Positions 32,621 through 44,245 of a DNA stretch of 64,000 nt are shown here, piece after piece. The position numbers and the translations under genes were made by a program. The DNA comes from Sycobia sp. Sy_11 (Eukaryota; Arthropoda; Insecta; Hymenoptera; Epichrysomallidae): contig JACCIC010000137.1 of NCBI GenBank assembly GCA_018907035.1, forward strand, positions 1,116,001-1,180,000. Direction: 5' to 3'. Every line of letters starts with the position of its first letter. Positions within the stretch are counted from its first letter, which is position 1. The notes beneath the pieces were generated by a model. It was given only the letters and a program-made list of their open reading frames with translations. It was not told the origin of the DNA and made no database searches.

Positions 32621-34327
32621 TGCATGACAGCCCCTGTTCGCCGCGTGAAAGATGTTCGTCACGTCACCTATAGCTCCGATTGTCGACCGTCCTTTTCTAA
32701 ATCCGTGTTGTTGTTCGGATAGGTCTCCGGCGTTTTGAATTGCCTGTGACAGTCTTGGTCCCAGCAGTAGCTCCAACAGCTTCCCTGCCGTATTTAGTAG
32801 GCAGAGAGGCCTGTATGAAGAAGGCAAATCGGGGTTCCCCTTAGACTTACGGATGAGAACCAATCGAGCCTCTTTCCAGAGCCTGCTAAAAACTCCCTCC
32901 AGCAGACACCCGTTGTACAAACCCAAAAGGATGTCCGGGCGGCGCGAAGCGACCACCCGTAATACCTCACTAGGTATGCCATCGGGACCCGGTGCCTTGT
33001 TAGGCTTCAACGCATTCGAAGCTCTGCGGAGCTCTTCCTGTGTGAAGAGAGGGATCTCTATATCTGTCATTGCGTTTGTCGCGTCCGTTCTGTTGGGATG
33101 GGTTGGGAAAAGTCTCTCAACTATCCGCACCATCACTTTCGCGTCTCGTAGTTCCGGCGGACCCCGACCTCCCAGGGCGCATGTTACAATTTTATAACCG
33201 TTGCCCCAGGGATCCGAGTCTACCTCGTTGATTAGTTTTGTCCAACACCGTTTCTTACTGTCATTGATCGCGTATCTCAGTCGCTGTCTGGCGCGACTAT
33301 ACTCCGTAGAGTATAGTCCCACTACGCCTCGACTTCGGGCTCGTTGAGCTTTCCGTCTCAGCTTCAAACAATTGCTTCTGAGATCCGCGATCTCGGCTGT
33401 CCACCAGTATGTTTGTCGTCTGTTTAGTACTTTCCGTTTCTTGGGCATGGTGGCATCGCATAGGCGCTGGAAAAAGCCAGTCGTTGCCGCCGCTAACGCC
33501 TCCACCCTGTCCCGGTTCGTCAACTCTTGAGGCACCTCTCGTAAGGGAGGTTCTGCATTTTGCAGATACCTTTCGAGTTCGTCTATGTCTAGGCGTTTGG
33601 GGTTCCACCCCGTAGATGTTGTGCCCCGTCTCCTCGTCTGTCTCGTCGCGTCTGTCAGTTTGAAGGCAATGTACTGGTGATCACTGGCCGTATAGTCCTG
33701 GATCACCCGCCACGCCCTTATCCTAGTTCGAATTCTGTCCGAGGTCAGAGTCACGTCTGGTATGGAGTTACCATACCCCGGTCGTCTGTACGTCGGTATC
33801 GTTCCTTCGTTAACTACTGCCAGGTCCAGCCTTGCGGCCATCTCCAGCAGCAGTCTTCCCCGTCTGTCGGTCAAGGGCATTCCCCACTCGATCGCCCGCG
33901 CGTTAAAGTCGCCCGCCACGATCACGTTACCAGGGATTTCCCGCAATGCGTCCTCGATTTTTCCAAGTTTAGCCGCGTACTCGGAGGCACTGCTGTTTGG
34001 GCTCAGGTAAACACTGACATAGGTTATGTCAGTGACCGTCACCCAGACACAGTCCTCCTCAGTCCCGCTGCGTACGATATTCGACGCAACCTTTCCACGT
34101 AACCAAACTGCGGACTTGCCCGAGCCGCTTGTGAGCCAAGTCGGTAATCGTCTGTCTTTGTATTGCTCACTGATAATCAGCACGTCGATGTTCAGTTCCG
34201 CCGCAATCTGCGGGAGCAGTGCGTCTGCCACGCTACTCCCGTTCATATTGCATTGGAGTATCGTCGTCGTCATTGTGTGACTGTCTTTGTCTTCTGTTCT
34301 GTTAGTGCTATCCTGAACGCGGCACAC
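32621..34327 (-). pseudogene. R1-clade ORF2, 5' half: endonuclease and start of RT (inverted)
   Basis: Continuous minus-strand frame. The probable start is MTTTILQCNMNGSSVADAL at 34273. The endonuclease motifs are VAGDFNARAIEWG and YTASDHQYIAF. RT begins with KAPGPDGIPSEVLRVV, SSYRPLCLLNTAGKLLE and HGFRKGRSTIGAI. The last element-encoded residues are about NRGCH; codons beyond 32621 are flanking DNA, ending in a chance stop at 32582. No stop or frameshift lies inside the half. It is non-functional only because the rest of ORF2 is on the other strand. Confidence 0.9.
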
Positions 34328-35376
34328 GAGGACGAGCTGGGTAAGTGTCCCCTGTCTCGGATATTATCCTCAGTGCACAGGAAACACTCCCCACGACTCT
34401 TGCAGTCCTTGTGGGAATGACCCTCGAGGCCGCATCGCCAGCAGCAGCTTCGTCTGTCCAGTCCTTTAGTCTTTCCGTACATGACCGAACCCGAGGCATC
34501 TATAGCATCGCGAGACGCGTATCCTTGCTCTTATTCTTGATACAACCCACCCGATTTTAATACGCCCTTTCCTTAAGAGGTCGGTAGCCTCTTTTACGTC
34601 AAAATCGCAGACCGCCATTCTCTGTCCTCGACTGTTAACGTCGAAAACATGGGGCCGACGGTCTGCAGTCCGTCCCGTTTCCCGATTTAACGCGTTCGCG
34701 ATGTCCTCGTTGGTCGTGACACAGTCCAAGTCTAGGAATTCCAGTGTCACCCTGGAGGTCAAATCTTTTACGCGTCCAGTCTCTCCTACAGCGTCTTGAA
34801 GAACCTGTCGGAAGTCCGTCTCGTTGTTCTGTCTGGAGAGCTGTAAAAGTACCGCACCGTCTTTTGTCTTTCTTATTGTTCTGACTTGAGTATTACACTT
34901 GTCAGGGTCCACCTTTTGCCGTATTGTACGTACCACGTCGACGTACGTCTGTCCCTCAGCCGGTTTGATCATGATCGCTCCTCCCCTGCCTTTGAGGTTA
35001 GGGCGATCAGACCCGCGACCTTGGAGTCTCGCTTTTGTCTGCTCTTTTGTCGGTTTGTTGTCCGTCTCGGTCGTTTTCTGTTTTTTATGTTTTGAGATCA
35101 CCGTCGCCCATGTTTTGGTCACGATCGTCCGCTGTTGTGCGGCCGCCTGCTCCGGAGTAGGGGTCTGACGGTCTCTTTTCCGTTTCTGAGGAGTTGCCTC
35201 CTCACATTCACTCCGTCCTTTATCTTTCTGTTTTTGTCGGAGCAGTCTCATTCGCTTCAGTTCATACTGTCCGATTTCCACTGCTTCATTGATCTCACTC
35301 AAACCGTTTTTTATTATTTGACTTACATTTTTTTGTATGCAAGTCCTTTCCATCATTTTACTTAGGACTCTGTTTA
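34270..35376 (-). pseudogene. R1-clade ORF1 (gag-like), 5'-truncated and frame-shifted
   Basis: On the minus strand, a basic N-terminal region (QKDKGRSECEEATPQKRKRD), then a conserved domain (KPAEGQTYVDVVRTIRQKVD; TSRVTLEFLDLDCVTTNEDI), then zinc knuckles. The first, CYRCLGFGHVRKD, runs into a stop at 34466. The next frame holds CWRCGLEGHSHKDC and ECFLC. A small indel near 34468 therefore breaks the knuckle array. ORF1 binds the element RNA. Its end overlaps the start of ORF2, as in relatives. The first codons are lost at the inversion junction near 35376. Confidence 0.85.
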
Positions 35377-36726
35377 TTGTGTAAAAGACCACTGGTTCTG
35401 TTGGTGACCCTGGACGTTCGTAACGCCTTTAACTCTGCAAAATGGACAGCGATACTGGGGGCGTTGGAGTTGACTTTCAAGGTTGACTCCTACCTCCTTC
35501 GTATCATACGGGACTACTTACGAGACCGAGGACTGACGTATGATACTTTGGACGGAAAGAAATGGAAACGCGTGACAGCGGGGGTGGCGCAGGGTTCCAT
35601 TTTAGGCCCCGACTTCTGGAACGTACAATACGACGGTTTGCTGAGACTAGACATGCCCTCCGACGCGCGTCTCATTGCCTATGCCGACGATGTGGCAGCC
35701 GTGATAGTCGCACGCGACTATCACTTGATTCAGTTAAAGCTGAATCAGGTCATGAGACGCGTGAACGAATGGATGACAGATCACGGATTGCAGCTCGCGC
35801 TGCAGAAGACCGAGTTGTTGCTGCTGACTCGCAGACGTATACAGACGGTGGTTCCGATGACGTTAGGGACGGAAAGACTGGAAACCAGGAGTGAAGTCAA
35901 GTACCTTGGCGTTACCTTGGATACGAAGCTGAGCTTCTGGCCCCACCTACGAAACGCGGCGACAAAGGCAGCAGAAAAGACCAAGGCTCTAAGTAGACTG
36001 ATGGCCAATACCAACGGACCGAAACAGAACGTTCGCAGACTGCTGATGAGCGTTACCCACTCGATTTTGCTTTACGGGGCGGAGGTTTGGGCCGACGCGA
36101 TGAATATCAGGAAACGCGCGAACGTCATGAAAAGCGTACAAAGGGTGGGCGCGTTACGAATCGCGTGCGCGTATCGTACCGTGTCTGAGAGCGCCGTTTT
36201 CGTGATTGCTGGGGTCATTCCCATCGATCTGCTCGCGGCCGAACGGAAGCGAATTTACGAGCGGAGCTCGAACGTTGGAAGGGAAGCCGCTGCGACTGAA
36301 GAACGGACGAAGACCATCGAGACATGGCAGAGACGGTGGACGACGGACGAAAGAGGACGGTGGACGAAAAGACTAATACCCGAAATCGGTCCGTGGAAAG
36401 AAAGGAAATACGGAGAGGTGAACTTCTACCTTACCCAATTTCTGTCGGGACACGGATACTTCCGTAAGTACCTCTGCAAGATGAAGAGGGTCGCCTCTTC
36501 AGAATGCAAGTATTGCGGATGGGCTTGGGACGATGCGGAGCACACATTTTTTGTGTGCGAACATTGGACTGAGCCACGACTAGAGTTACAGACAAGGACA
36601 GGAGTGATCACGCCAGAAAACGTGACGAAAATTATGATGACGGACGCGGACAGCTGGCGGTTGATCGCAAAATACGTTATGAATGTGCTTCAGAACAAAA
36701 GAGCAGATGGATGTTTGGACGATTGA
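35377..36726 (+). pseudogene. R1-clade ORF2, 3' half: RT palm to CCHC finger
   Basis: 449 open codons on the plus strand. RT motifs are TLDVRNAFNSAKW (first catalytic Asp), AGVAQGSILGPDFWNVQYDG, LIAYADDVAAV (catalytic YADD), QLALQKTELLLLTRR and YLGVTLDTKLSF. The C-terminus has WQRRWTTDERGRWTKRLIPE, LTQFLSGHGYF and the CCHC motif CKYCGWAWDDAEHTFFVCEH. Stop TGA at 36724-36726. There are no inactivating mutations, which suggests a fairly recent insertion. The first codons are not a real start; the frame opens at the inversion junction. Confidence 0.93.
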
Positions 36727-37018
36727 AAGTTTATGAAGAGTGAATGTAATATCGAGTATGCATGAGAATCTGAAATGAAAGATATGAACGTGAAATGACC
36801 ACGCAAGGACTGCCGCCCAGGCTGAAGTAATGTGTATAACAGTTCCGGGCTGGTGTCGGTGCAACACGGAGATATGTGTTTAGTGCGTAGTGACATGGGT
36901 TTTCTGTCGAGTCGCACATACTCCGGTGGTCGTTTTTCAGGACCATTCTTGCTGAACAACCATCGGAGATGCATAAACAGCATTCACAGACTCCGAAAAA
37001 AAAAAAAATAAATAAATA
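36727..37018 (+). other. R1 3' UTR and A-rich tail
   Basis: The 3' UTR leads into A-rich sequence at 36996-37008 and TAAA repeats before the right target duplication. It contains no coding sequence. Confidence 0.7.
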
Positions 37019-37034
37019 AATAAAGTAGTGCCGT
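37019..37034 (+). repeat. target site duplication, right, of the R1 element
   Basis: AATAAAGTAGTGCCGT, identical to 32605-32620. The left edge may be a few bases off because the tail is also TAAA-rich. Confidence 0.85.
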
Positions 37035-37094
37035 GCGTGTTAACGGTCTTAGCAGTCCCCTTCGGGGAAATCTTTTAGTTGCGAGTTCAGGCAT

Positions 37095-37430
37095 TTGGTA
37101 GTTTCACATATGGTATATTCTGACTGTAGAATACGATGTCCAAGTCTCTCCGGGCGACTTCTCGAGAACGTATCTTCGAACGAATTCTACGAGAAGTTTC
37201 CTACTCGAACAGTAGAATATAATGTCCAGAAATCGCTGAACAATTTCTATAAGGAGTTTCGTGTTTGGTCGGTAGGATATGATGTCAAGGTATGTCGGAA
37301 CATTATTCTACCTACTAAAGACCCAATACCCTATAAAAGTCGTCCTGGCATGTATCCTATCGTCCGAATTTAAAACCCACAGTAGAAGTCATCCCGGCAA
37401 CCTACACTTTCTATTATTTCTTATTTTATT
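37095..37430. repeat. diverged copy of the 60-bp minisatellite, with inverted half
   Basis: Degraded units share GATGTCC..., GACTTCT... and GGAGTTTCGTGTTTGG with the array at 57422-57840 (for example GGAGTTTCGTGTTTGGTCGG at 37252). Units on the complementary strand follow (AAAAGTCGTCCTGGCATG at 37335, GTAGAAGTCATCCCGGC at 37382), as in the 57.8-58.0 kb region. The small open frames across it are by-products. Confidence 0.65.
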
Positions 37431-37469
37431 GACTAATCATGAAAGTACAATACTTTTAAGTAGAAACCG

Positions 37470-37474
<5 letters not shown>

Positions 37475-37515
<41 letters not shown>
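37475..37515 (+). repeat. (TA)n microsatellite
   Basis: About 20 TA units next to the minisatellite remnant, as at the 57.3-kb locus. Confidence 0.9.
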
Positions 37516-37517
<2 letters not shown>

Positions 37518-38128
37518 ACGATATATTACTCAAGCATTTTATGCTATATTACATACAGATTACAGAAGCAATATATCAGTTACATAACATTTAAAATATT
37601 TTAAAAGTAAAATGACTACAATATTTCGTATATATTTCCAATAGTGCCTTCGCTAGTATTTCAGTTGCAATGTTTCTGAAACAGAATAATGCAAATATTA
37701 CAAATGGAAAATTTCAGTTACATTACATTTGAAATATTACTAGTAATAAACTGTTGTAACCCTACTTCCCTGGTGTGAGCTACTTCGTGCTCCGGTTCAA
37801 TCCAACACGGCACCTGACCGCTCAACCCGCCGTAAGACTCGCTCGCGCTAGTCCCTTTTTAATTTTTCATTGTATTTGCACCGTAGATTTGATCTACGCT
37901 CAACCCGCTACCAAATTATCTAAGGTATAAATTATTAAGTGCAATTAAATTTTAGCTCTCCTTCAAACTGATAGTGTTTTGAGTTGAGTTTACCGTTAAC
38001 TTTTATTTATTTGAGGATAAGGTTTGCGGGGCTGGTATTTTCAAGTTTATCTATTAGAATAAATACTTTTCTTCAATTTTACAATATTTGTTAAAAAAAA
38101 TATAATATAAAACTAAAAAAAAATATTT

Positions 38129-38133
38129 AAAAC
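38129..38133 (+). repeat. target site duplication of copia element 2, left
   Basis: AAAAC directly before the 5' LTR, repeated at 46753-46757 after the 3' LTR. 5 bp is the usual size for copia elements. Confidence 0.85.
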
Positions 38134-38389
38134 TGATAGATTGAGCGTTTTCCCCGGCACTTTCGCCTAATATAACACATACTTATGTTGTACACATGTG
38201 TCGAGTAATATATGTTGTGCGACGCTCGGACGCCTGCGGCGCTCCTCGCGGCTTGCGAGCATTCTTTTACGTACGCTTATAGGATACAGACGCGTTTGTT
38301 AACTTCGTTAATAAAGACCAGTAGATTTTCTTATATTAAATATAGTATTAATATTAATTTATTATTACATCCTTTCATTAATTCTAACA
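38134..38389 (+). repeat. 5' LTR of copia element 2
   Basis: 256 bp, from TGATAG (TGTTAG in the 3' LTR) to CTAACA. AATAAA at 38310-38315 marks the polyA signal. It contains the GC-rich GCTCGGACGCCTGCGGCGCT block also present in copia copy 1. Confidence 0.93.
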
Positions 38390-38404
38390 GGTTATGGACT
38401 ACAG
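38389..38404 (+). promoter_or_regulatory. primer binding site, initiator tRNA-Met internal fragment type
   Basis: AGGTTATGGACTACAG begins at the LTR border. In Drosophila copia the site starts GGTTATGGGC and pairs with the 5' half of initiator tRNA-Met rather than its 3' end; the same opening is seen here with two changes. It would prime minus-strand cDNA synthesis. Confidence 0.7.
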
Positions 38405-39813
38405 CCCGCTTAACTGCGGAATTTGAGGATATTTTTTACGATATTAAGAGATTTAGATGAGGGCGAATTTTCGCGCGCAAATCAAGTGATCTAAGAGATT
38501 AAAGTTTAACCGAAAAACTCTTTAGCTTTCGTGTGAACGCAATCGGGAGTGAGTGTGGATTTATAGAAACAAGGCCTGTCCGAAATTTTTTTTAGTGGAA
38601 AGTGAAATTTGTTATGTGACAAAATTCAACCGCACCACATCCTCTCTCTCTTAAAGTTGTTCTAAAGAGAGTACAAACACAAAGAAGAGGAGAAAATTTT
38701 ACAATATAAAACAATAGAAGGGAGGAAGGATCACGGGTAATAAAGAGAGAGAGGAAAATTGTAAGTCGATAATATAAAAATTACAAGTGATATAATCTAA
38801 AATCGAATAGAATTACGAGTTTCAACTCAAGAATTTACAAAAGAAATAGTAATCAAAATTTTAATAAATACATATTTATTAAAATCTAAACTAGAAAATT
38901 TTTTGAAAATTCAACGGAAACACTTGAAAGTAACATACAAATATGAAATAATTTTAAGAAAGAAAGTTTTAAATTAAAGAGATAAATTGTTGAAATAATA
39001 TAAAATTAAAAGGGAAATGATAATATACAAAAAGGAGTTGAAACACGTAAAAAGCATGCTAAAATCATGAGATTAAAAAGTAGAAATTAAAAAATGATGC
39101 ATGAAAATGTATAATATACATGTATAAAATCTTGCAAAAGCGCTCGCAAAAATTTAGAAACCGTTATTTTACTTTTTAGAAATGAAGTCCTAAAAAACAA
39201 CGATTTCTAACTAAGAAGGGGAGGTAAAACGCGCCCGGCGTGTGTCCGACCGCAAGAAACCCAATCTTACCACATGCATAGATGTACAAAGAAAGAATGT
39301 GTGCGCAATAACCAAAGGCATGCATATATGTGTGAACGTATAAATCATACGTTCCCGTAAGGGAAAAAGAGAGAGAGGACATGCAACTGTGCGATTGAGA
39401 AAGCATGCGAGTGTGCGAGAGAGAGAGAGCGCATGAGGCTGAGCGAGAGCATGAGCGCGCGCGGAGTGGGGCGAGAGAGAGAGCGCCGCGCGGACCACTG
39501 CGCCATGAATAGGTATCCATGCGCACCGCTCCGCAGTCACCAGCCGAATGAACTGAGCATGCGCGAGCCAAGGGTCGGGGCGCAGCCAATCAGCGCCGCC
39601 CAGTGTACATGACTCGGGAGAGAGAATGATCGAACTTTGCTGCGCGGAGATAGATTCTCGTGTGAATATATATACTGAAATCTAAATGCACAATTAAAAG
39701 CGTCTAATTTAAAATAAGTTTCCGAAGCAAGTTCGAATAGAAAATCGTACAGGCTTAAATGAAACAGCCCGTATGTGCGTATAGATGCCTATAGAAGAGA
39801 AATTACAGTATTA

Positions 39814-39864
<51 letters not shown>

Positions 39865-40843
39865 ATAACTGTGTAACTGCTTGCAGAATGAGCCTGGCTC
39901 AACGCCTTGCGTGCGCGGCGAAAAATGAAGAGAGAGAGAGAGAGAGAGAGTTAATTTTGCGCCGCTTGCAAGCGAAATGCTGTAAATTAGAACAAATATA
40001 AATCAGAATAAATATATAAAATTATATATCAATAAAAACATGATGAAAGCACAAGAACTCTAAAAATATTGGAAGAAGTCATCGCCGTTAGCCAGTCTCT
40101 CTGTACAGAAGTCGCTACTCGCGGCGTACAGAGATCTGAGTAGTGGCGCCTACGCATGTTTGCTGTGGACTAAAAGAGGTGTAAAGGTGGCTGGCTGAAA
40201 AACACCCAATACGTGCGAGCGGTATTAGATTACGGTATATATACTTTCTATATATTGTATGATAGAATCAAGGTACCCGTATCTGGGTAGTAGAACGTCC
40301 CTCTGCAGCACGTGGCTATACTTCCTGGTTGTACGACTGCACGATGGACAGCAGATGTTTAATTACATATAAACGAGTGAAATCCTTGATAGTCGGAATG
40401 AGCACGAGTTGATCGGTAAAATCACAGGCCTGTGTAGAATAGAAATTGTAACTTGATAAGTCTATTTCAACGTATAGTGTGTACTTTAAAATCGTATCGA
40501 TAAAAGAGAAGTGAGATCGGTGGAGTAGCTAGCGATGAGAAACGCGTACATATAAGAAGCTTATAAAGTAACTTAAGTTATTCCGGAATTCCGAAAGAGC
40601 CCCGAGAGAATACCAGCCACCGACACGAAAACTCAGTAGTAGTATCGTATATAAACTAAGAGCAAGGTTCAGATGAATTAAGCTGAGCTTTCATTTTAAC
40701 AGGTCTCAAAGAGAAGCAAAAGAGAACGATAACTGGAACACTATTAAGAATATGGAAAGAAAAGAGATTGTATCTCCTTGGCGAGGGACATAAAATGTAC
40801 GTCTCTCTCGTAAGTAGAGAACGTATCAGCGTTTATATATATT
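38405..40843 (+). other. long 5' leader of copia element 2
   Basis: About 2.4 kb between the primer site and the first gag-like frame. It has no convincing ORF. It contains GA-rich tracts (39360-39480, 39817-39864, 39928-39950) and a GC-rich block at 39210-39600 with an antisense open frame of 137 codons that is Ser/Arg-rich and probably accidental. It may hold packaging or translation signals, or a nested insertion whose borders I cannot see. Confidence 0.55.
39817..39864 (+). repeat. (GA)n microsatellite with CAGA interruptions
   Basis: Purine dinucleotide repeat within the copia leader. Confidence 0.9.
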
Positions 40844-41104
40844 TTGCAGAGTAAGATAGTACAAATAACAAATCTAGTGAACGAAACCGAGAAAGAGACC
40901 CTGAAACAGGAATGGCCAATTGGCGTAAAGATATTACGCTTAGATATACCGGAAGAGACCGGGAAAGAAATGATTAGCAGAGACGAGCTCAAAAACGCTC
41001 TGAACGATATAGAAATTAAAAACGAGGCGAGGTTGGCCGAAATTAGAATAGAAGCCGCAAAAGAGCGCGCTAAATTCTTTGAAAAACAAAAAGAAACAAA
41101 TTAA
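40844..41104 (+). pseudogene. copia element 2 gag N-terminal coiled-coil part
   Basis: 86 codons, highly charged, ending ARLAEIRIEAAKERAKFFEK QKETN. Predicted to be mostly helical/coiled-coil by its Glu/Lys/Arg-rich make-up. Similar charged helices continue with stops to about 41880 (SEFREKEKEKDKKES; IKRHENLEKEKDKK). The position between leader and the gag domain suggests an extended gag N-terminus; there is no family match. Confidence 0.45.
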
Positions 41105-41947
41105 CAGTTAGTCTTTAATCTAGCGACACAACTGTCCGATTTGATAAAAACGCAGCTCCAAACAATCCAACCAAAAGGATCAGAGATGGAAGCCAGGGAG
41201 AAACCAAGAATCAAGAAGATCGAAATTATAAAAGATTCTGATGCGAGGATTCAATACAATCAAACCGAAAAAAACAAGATCAAAATATATAGAAAGGAAC
41301 GAAGAAAGTGAACGATTTCTACAGCAAAATCAATCCTGAACGATGGAGGAGCCATTCAATCCATTCACAATAGGAGCATACAACCCAAACCGTCTGATAA
41401 TTATGGAGGGAGAAGTTATAGGCCATTATAAGGATTATGATGAAGAAAACGTAACTAAATCGAAGTCAATAATTAATAAAAATAATATTTTAAACAATGA
41501 TTAATTTAGTACAGAAAGTCTGATATACAATCAGACATATCAGATAAAAGATGTGAATCTGAGTTTAGAGAAAAAGAAAAAGAAAAAGACAAGAAAGAAT
41601 CGATTGAAATTGATTTAAGAATAGAGATTAAAAGACATGAAAATCTTGAAAAAGAAAAAGATAAGAAATAATCTATTGAAATTGATCTAAGATCTGAAAT
41701 TAACAGATATGAAAGATTTGAAAAAGAAAAAGGAAGAGACGGAGAGATAGAAAATAATTCACTTGAGAATTATATAGAGAAAGCCGTGAGCACATTAGTA
41801 GAAAAGAGATTATATGAAGTAACTCGCGAAAATAAATTAGAAAATTTGACAGAACGATTAGAATCCGTAATATCATAGGACAACGGCGGGAACAGAAAAT
41901 ACAAATTAACGACCGAGGTAAAGTTCGAAATATTTAATGATTATTTA
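41105..41947 (+). pseudogene. copia element 2 gag, broken charged-helix region
   Basis: Several frames with stops. Readable parts are Glu/Lys-rich (41560-41720, repeat-like IEIDLRIEIKRHENLEKEKD and IEIDLRSEINRYERFEKEKG) followed by SLENYIEKAVSTLVEKRL. Two related about 100-bp units (41595-41665, 41660-41735) indicate an internal duplication. Confidence 0.45.
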
Positions 41948-42540
41948 ATGATGGAGTTAAAAACCAAGAGATTAGATTGCGTAATGAATGTAGAATCACC
42001 GTCTCTGTCTAAATTTTCGAAAGGAAAAATCGCGGATGATAAACACAGAACTCGTGAAATTATTATAAACCACATCGATATCAATTATTATATGAAAGTC
42101 GTCGAAATAAAATCACCGAGAAAAATCGTAGAGAAACTGAAAGATTATAAAAGATTAGAGTCTAGAACAACGAGAGTATTCGCGAGGAAAGAATTGTATC
42201 GTTTAAAATACGTGCCGTCTAGAGAACGCGCCGCGGATTTTTGGCTACGCTTCGAAGACAAAATACGAGACTTTGAAAGCACGCCACGATCAGGGAAATT
42301 ATCGAACGACGAAAAGAGAAACATTTTTATAACGCCGTTTCGGGTGCGTCTTCAGAAACCATACTAGCGGACTGCCTGTTCGAAGATACGACTAGAGGCG
42401 AAATGAGACATGAAAAATTAAAAGATTTGATATTGCAGGTAGAAGCAGCGAGGCCTATCAGAGAGCCGCCTGTAAGTTCTTTAAACGTCGGAGGCGGTCG
42501 ATCGTTTCAGAAATTCAATCGAAGACGATCGACACCTTGA
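41948..42540 (+). pseudogene. copia element 2 gag capsid-like domain
   Basis: 41948-42367 reads KYVPSRERAADFWLRFEDKI near its end, the kind of segment found in copia gag (UBN2-like) proteins. It stops at 42365-42367 after a frameshift. The next frame gives SETILADCLFEDTTRGEM and KLKDLILQVEAARPIREPPV up to a TGA at 42538. Gag forms the particle in which reverse transcription takes place. Confidence 0.7.
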
Positions 42541-42690
42541 GAAATGATCAAAGATGAAAATAAAAGATGTTTTGATTGCGGAGCATATGGTCACGTAGGC
42601 CGCAAGTGCCCCAGTCACAGACAAATATATTGCTATCGTTGCAAAAAGTCAGGTAACCATATAACGAGGAACTGCAGAACAAAGTGAGAG
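42541..42690 (+). pseudogene. copia element 2 gag zinc knuckles
   Basis: CFDCGAYGHVGRKC is a standard CX2CX4HX4C knuckle. CYRCKKSGNHITRNC follows and has five rather than four residues before His, so the second knuckle is probably impaired. A TGA comes soon after at 42686-42688. Confidence 0.85.
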
Positions 42691-42702
42691 ATAGAGAACG
42701 AC

Positions 42703-43137
42703 ATGCCCAGTCAAGGCAAAAGACCATGTGCTAATAAAAATAGAGGCGCACCAAAGCGTAATAAATTCTCACCCCATGAGAAAGATGCAAAACCATTCGG
42801 TTTAAATACCGAGACTGAAACTACAAATCAGGAAGGTAAGAACTTAAAAGAATTATATTATAATTATTTCAATAAAAATGATTTAAGAAAATTAAGGAAA
42901 AATAATGTTATGAAGTTCATAGCAGACTCAGGTGCTACAGAAAACCTATGTAATTGCGAGATTGCGTTTGAACAGCTAGACAGAAACTTTTCTGAAAAGG
43001 TTAAATGCGCCAACAAAAAGACAAACTTAGATATAGATGAAATAAGCAATATTAAAGAAATCACAAACTCAGGGAAAGAGTTAAATTTAAACAGCGTGTT
43101 GTATTCGAGAAACTTGCTAAAAATTTATTATCGTTGA
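42703..43137 (+). pseudogene. copia element 2 protease
   Basis: 144 codons. The aspartic protease signature FIADSGATENLCNCEIAF is at about 42918-42975 (DSGA in place of DTGA is common in copia). It runs into the gag-pre-integrase frame after a shift near 43130. Confidence 0.8.
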
Positions 43138-43661
43138 GAAAGTATGCAGAACAGGGAATGGAAATTAGATTAAATAATAAAAAGATAAACATAATAGATC
43201 CGATAGCCAGAAAATTAATTATTTCAGGAAATTACGAATCGCCGTTTTGGATAATTAAATTAAAACCGTGTAGAAAATTAGAGTCAAGTTACGTAGCTGA
43301 AACAGAAACAGATAGTCATCCGTACAATACCAGAAGCAAGAGTGGCACAGTGAAAAACGTAGAAACAAGTGAAGCTGATAAAATCATAAATAACATTGTT
43401 AATAATATAACACCAGAATTTAATGAAACAGACAATGTCGAGTCAGATGCACAAGCAGACATCGGAAGAGACTCGGATCTCCTGGTGACTGCAAACGATA
43501 GAAAGGTGCATCTGCCTGCTGACAGCTCGAGTATAGTAACAGTCGAAGCTCAGGACATCATTAATATTAGAAAGGAAACAGATAAAGCTAAGTTAAGCGA
43601 CACCATATTATGGCACTATAGGCTAGGGCACGCTTCGCGCATATATATGGCGGAATTTTGA
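43134..43661 (+). pseudogene. copia element 2 gag-pre-integrase segment
   Basis: It corresponds to 13-540 of copy 1 (same RKYAEQGMEIRL start, LLVTANDRKVHLPADS, LWHYRLGHAS). A single-base loss near 43658, compared with copy 1, creates the TGA stop. The segment leads to integrase. Confidence 0.85.
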
Positions 43662-44245
43662 AACAATATTTAAACTCTAGAACAGAATTAAAATCAAACG
43701 ATTTGCTAGAAATTTTGAATGTCGAAACCTGCCTAATGGCAAAGAGCACGCGACTTTCATTCAAGGAGAAATGACAACGAGCTGAAGAAGCGCTTAAAAT
43801 CTTGCACGCGGATACGATGGGACCCATATCACCGGTCTCACATCCAACAGGTTATAAATTCGTTTTAACGATCATAAATGATTATTCCAGAGTAGCTATA
43901 GTTCATCCGCTTAGGCTTAACAATGAAGCCGCGGAATACATAGAGAAAAGTATTAGCAGCATTAGGAACGTGTTAGGTAAGGACGAGAAAATATGTTATC
44001 TGAGGTGTGACAAAGGTACAAAATTCACAGGCACTGAGATCGTTGCAATTCTTGATAGGTTAGGCGCAGAGCTACAACTGGCCTGTCCAGACACTCCGCA
44101 GCACAACGGAGTTGCTGAGAGGTTCAATAAAACCATCGAGAATAAGGTAAGGATTATGATGTTGGATTCAGGTCTTCCGACAAACTGTTGGGATCTGGCT
44201 GTTAAAACAGCTACTTATATTATAATTACCACACAAATCTATTGA
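43662..44245 (+). pseudogene. copia element 2 integrase core
   Basis: 43802-44245 is open: HADTMGPISP (first Asp), YLRCDKGTKFTG (second Asp), QHNGVAERFNKT (Glu), so the DDE triad is intact. The zinc-finger part before it (43665-43800) has one Cys replaced (NVETCLMAKSTRL) and a TGA after FKEK. It ends at 44245 by frameshift. Confidence 0.85.

Larger units (their letters stand above)
32621..37018. mobile_element. R1-clade non-LTR retrotransposon with inverted 5' half (twin-priming structure)
   Basis: The 3' half (about 35377-37018) is on the plus strand and ends in an A-rich/TAAA tail at 36995-37018. The 5' half (32621 to about 35376), with ORF1 and the first part of ORF2, is on the minus strand. 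The two halves meet head to tail inside the RT domain: the minus half stops after HGFRKGRSTIGAI..NRGCH, and the plus half begins CKRPLVLLVTLDVRNAFNSA. A single 16-bp target duplication flanks the whole, so this is one insertion. This is the structure made by twin priming, best known from human L1. Confidence 0.9.

Noticed and set aside
34886..35168. Plus-strand frames within the inverted R1 ORF1
   Set aside because: They are shadows of the minus-strand coding sequence.
39176..39589. 137-codon minus-strand open frame in the copia leader
   Set aside because: Ser/Arg-rich low-complexity product from GA-rich DNA, antisense inside an LTR element, no known domain.
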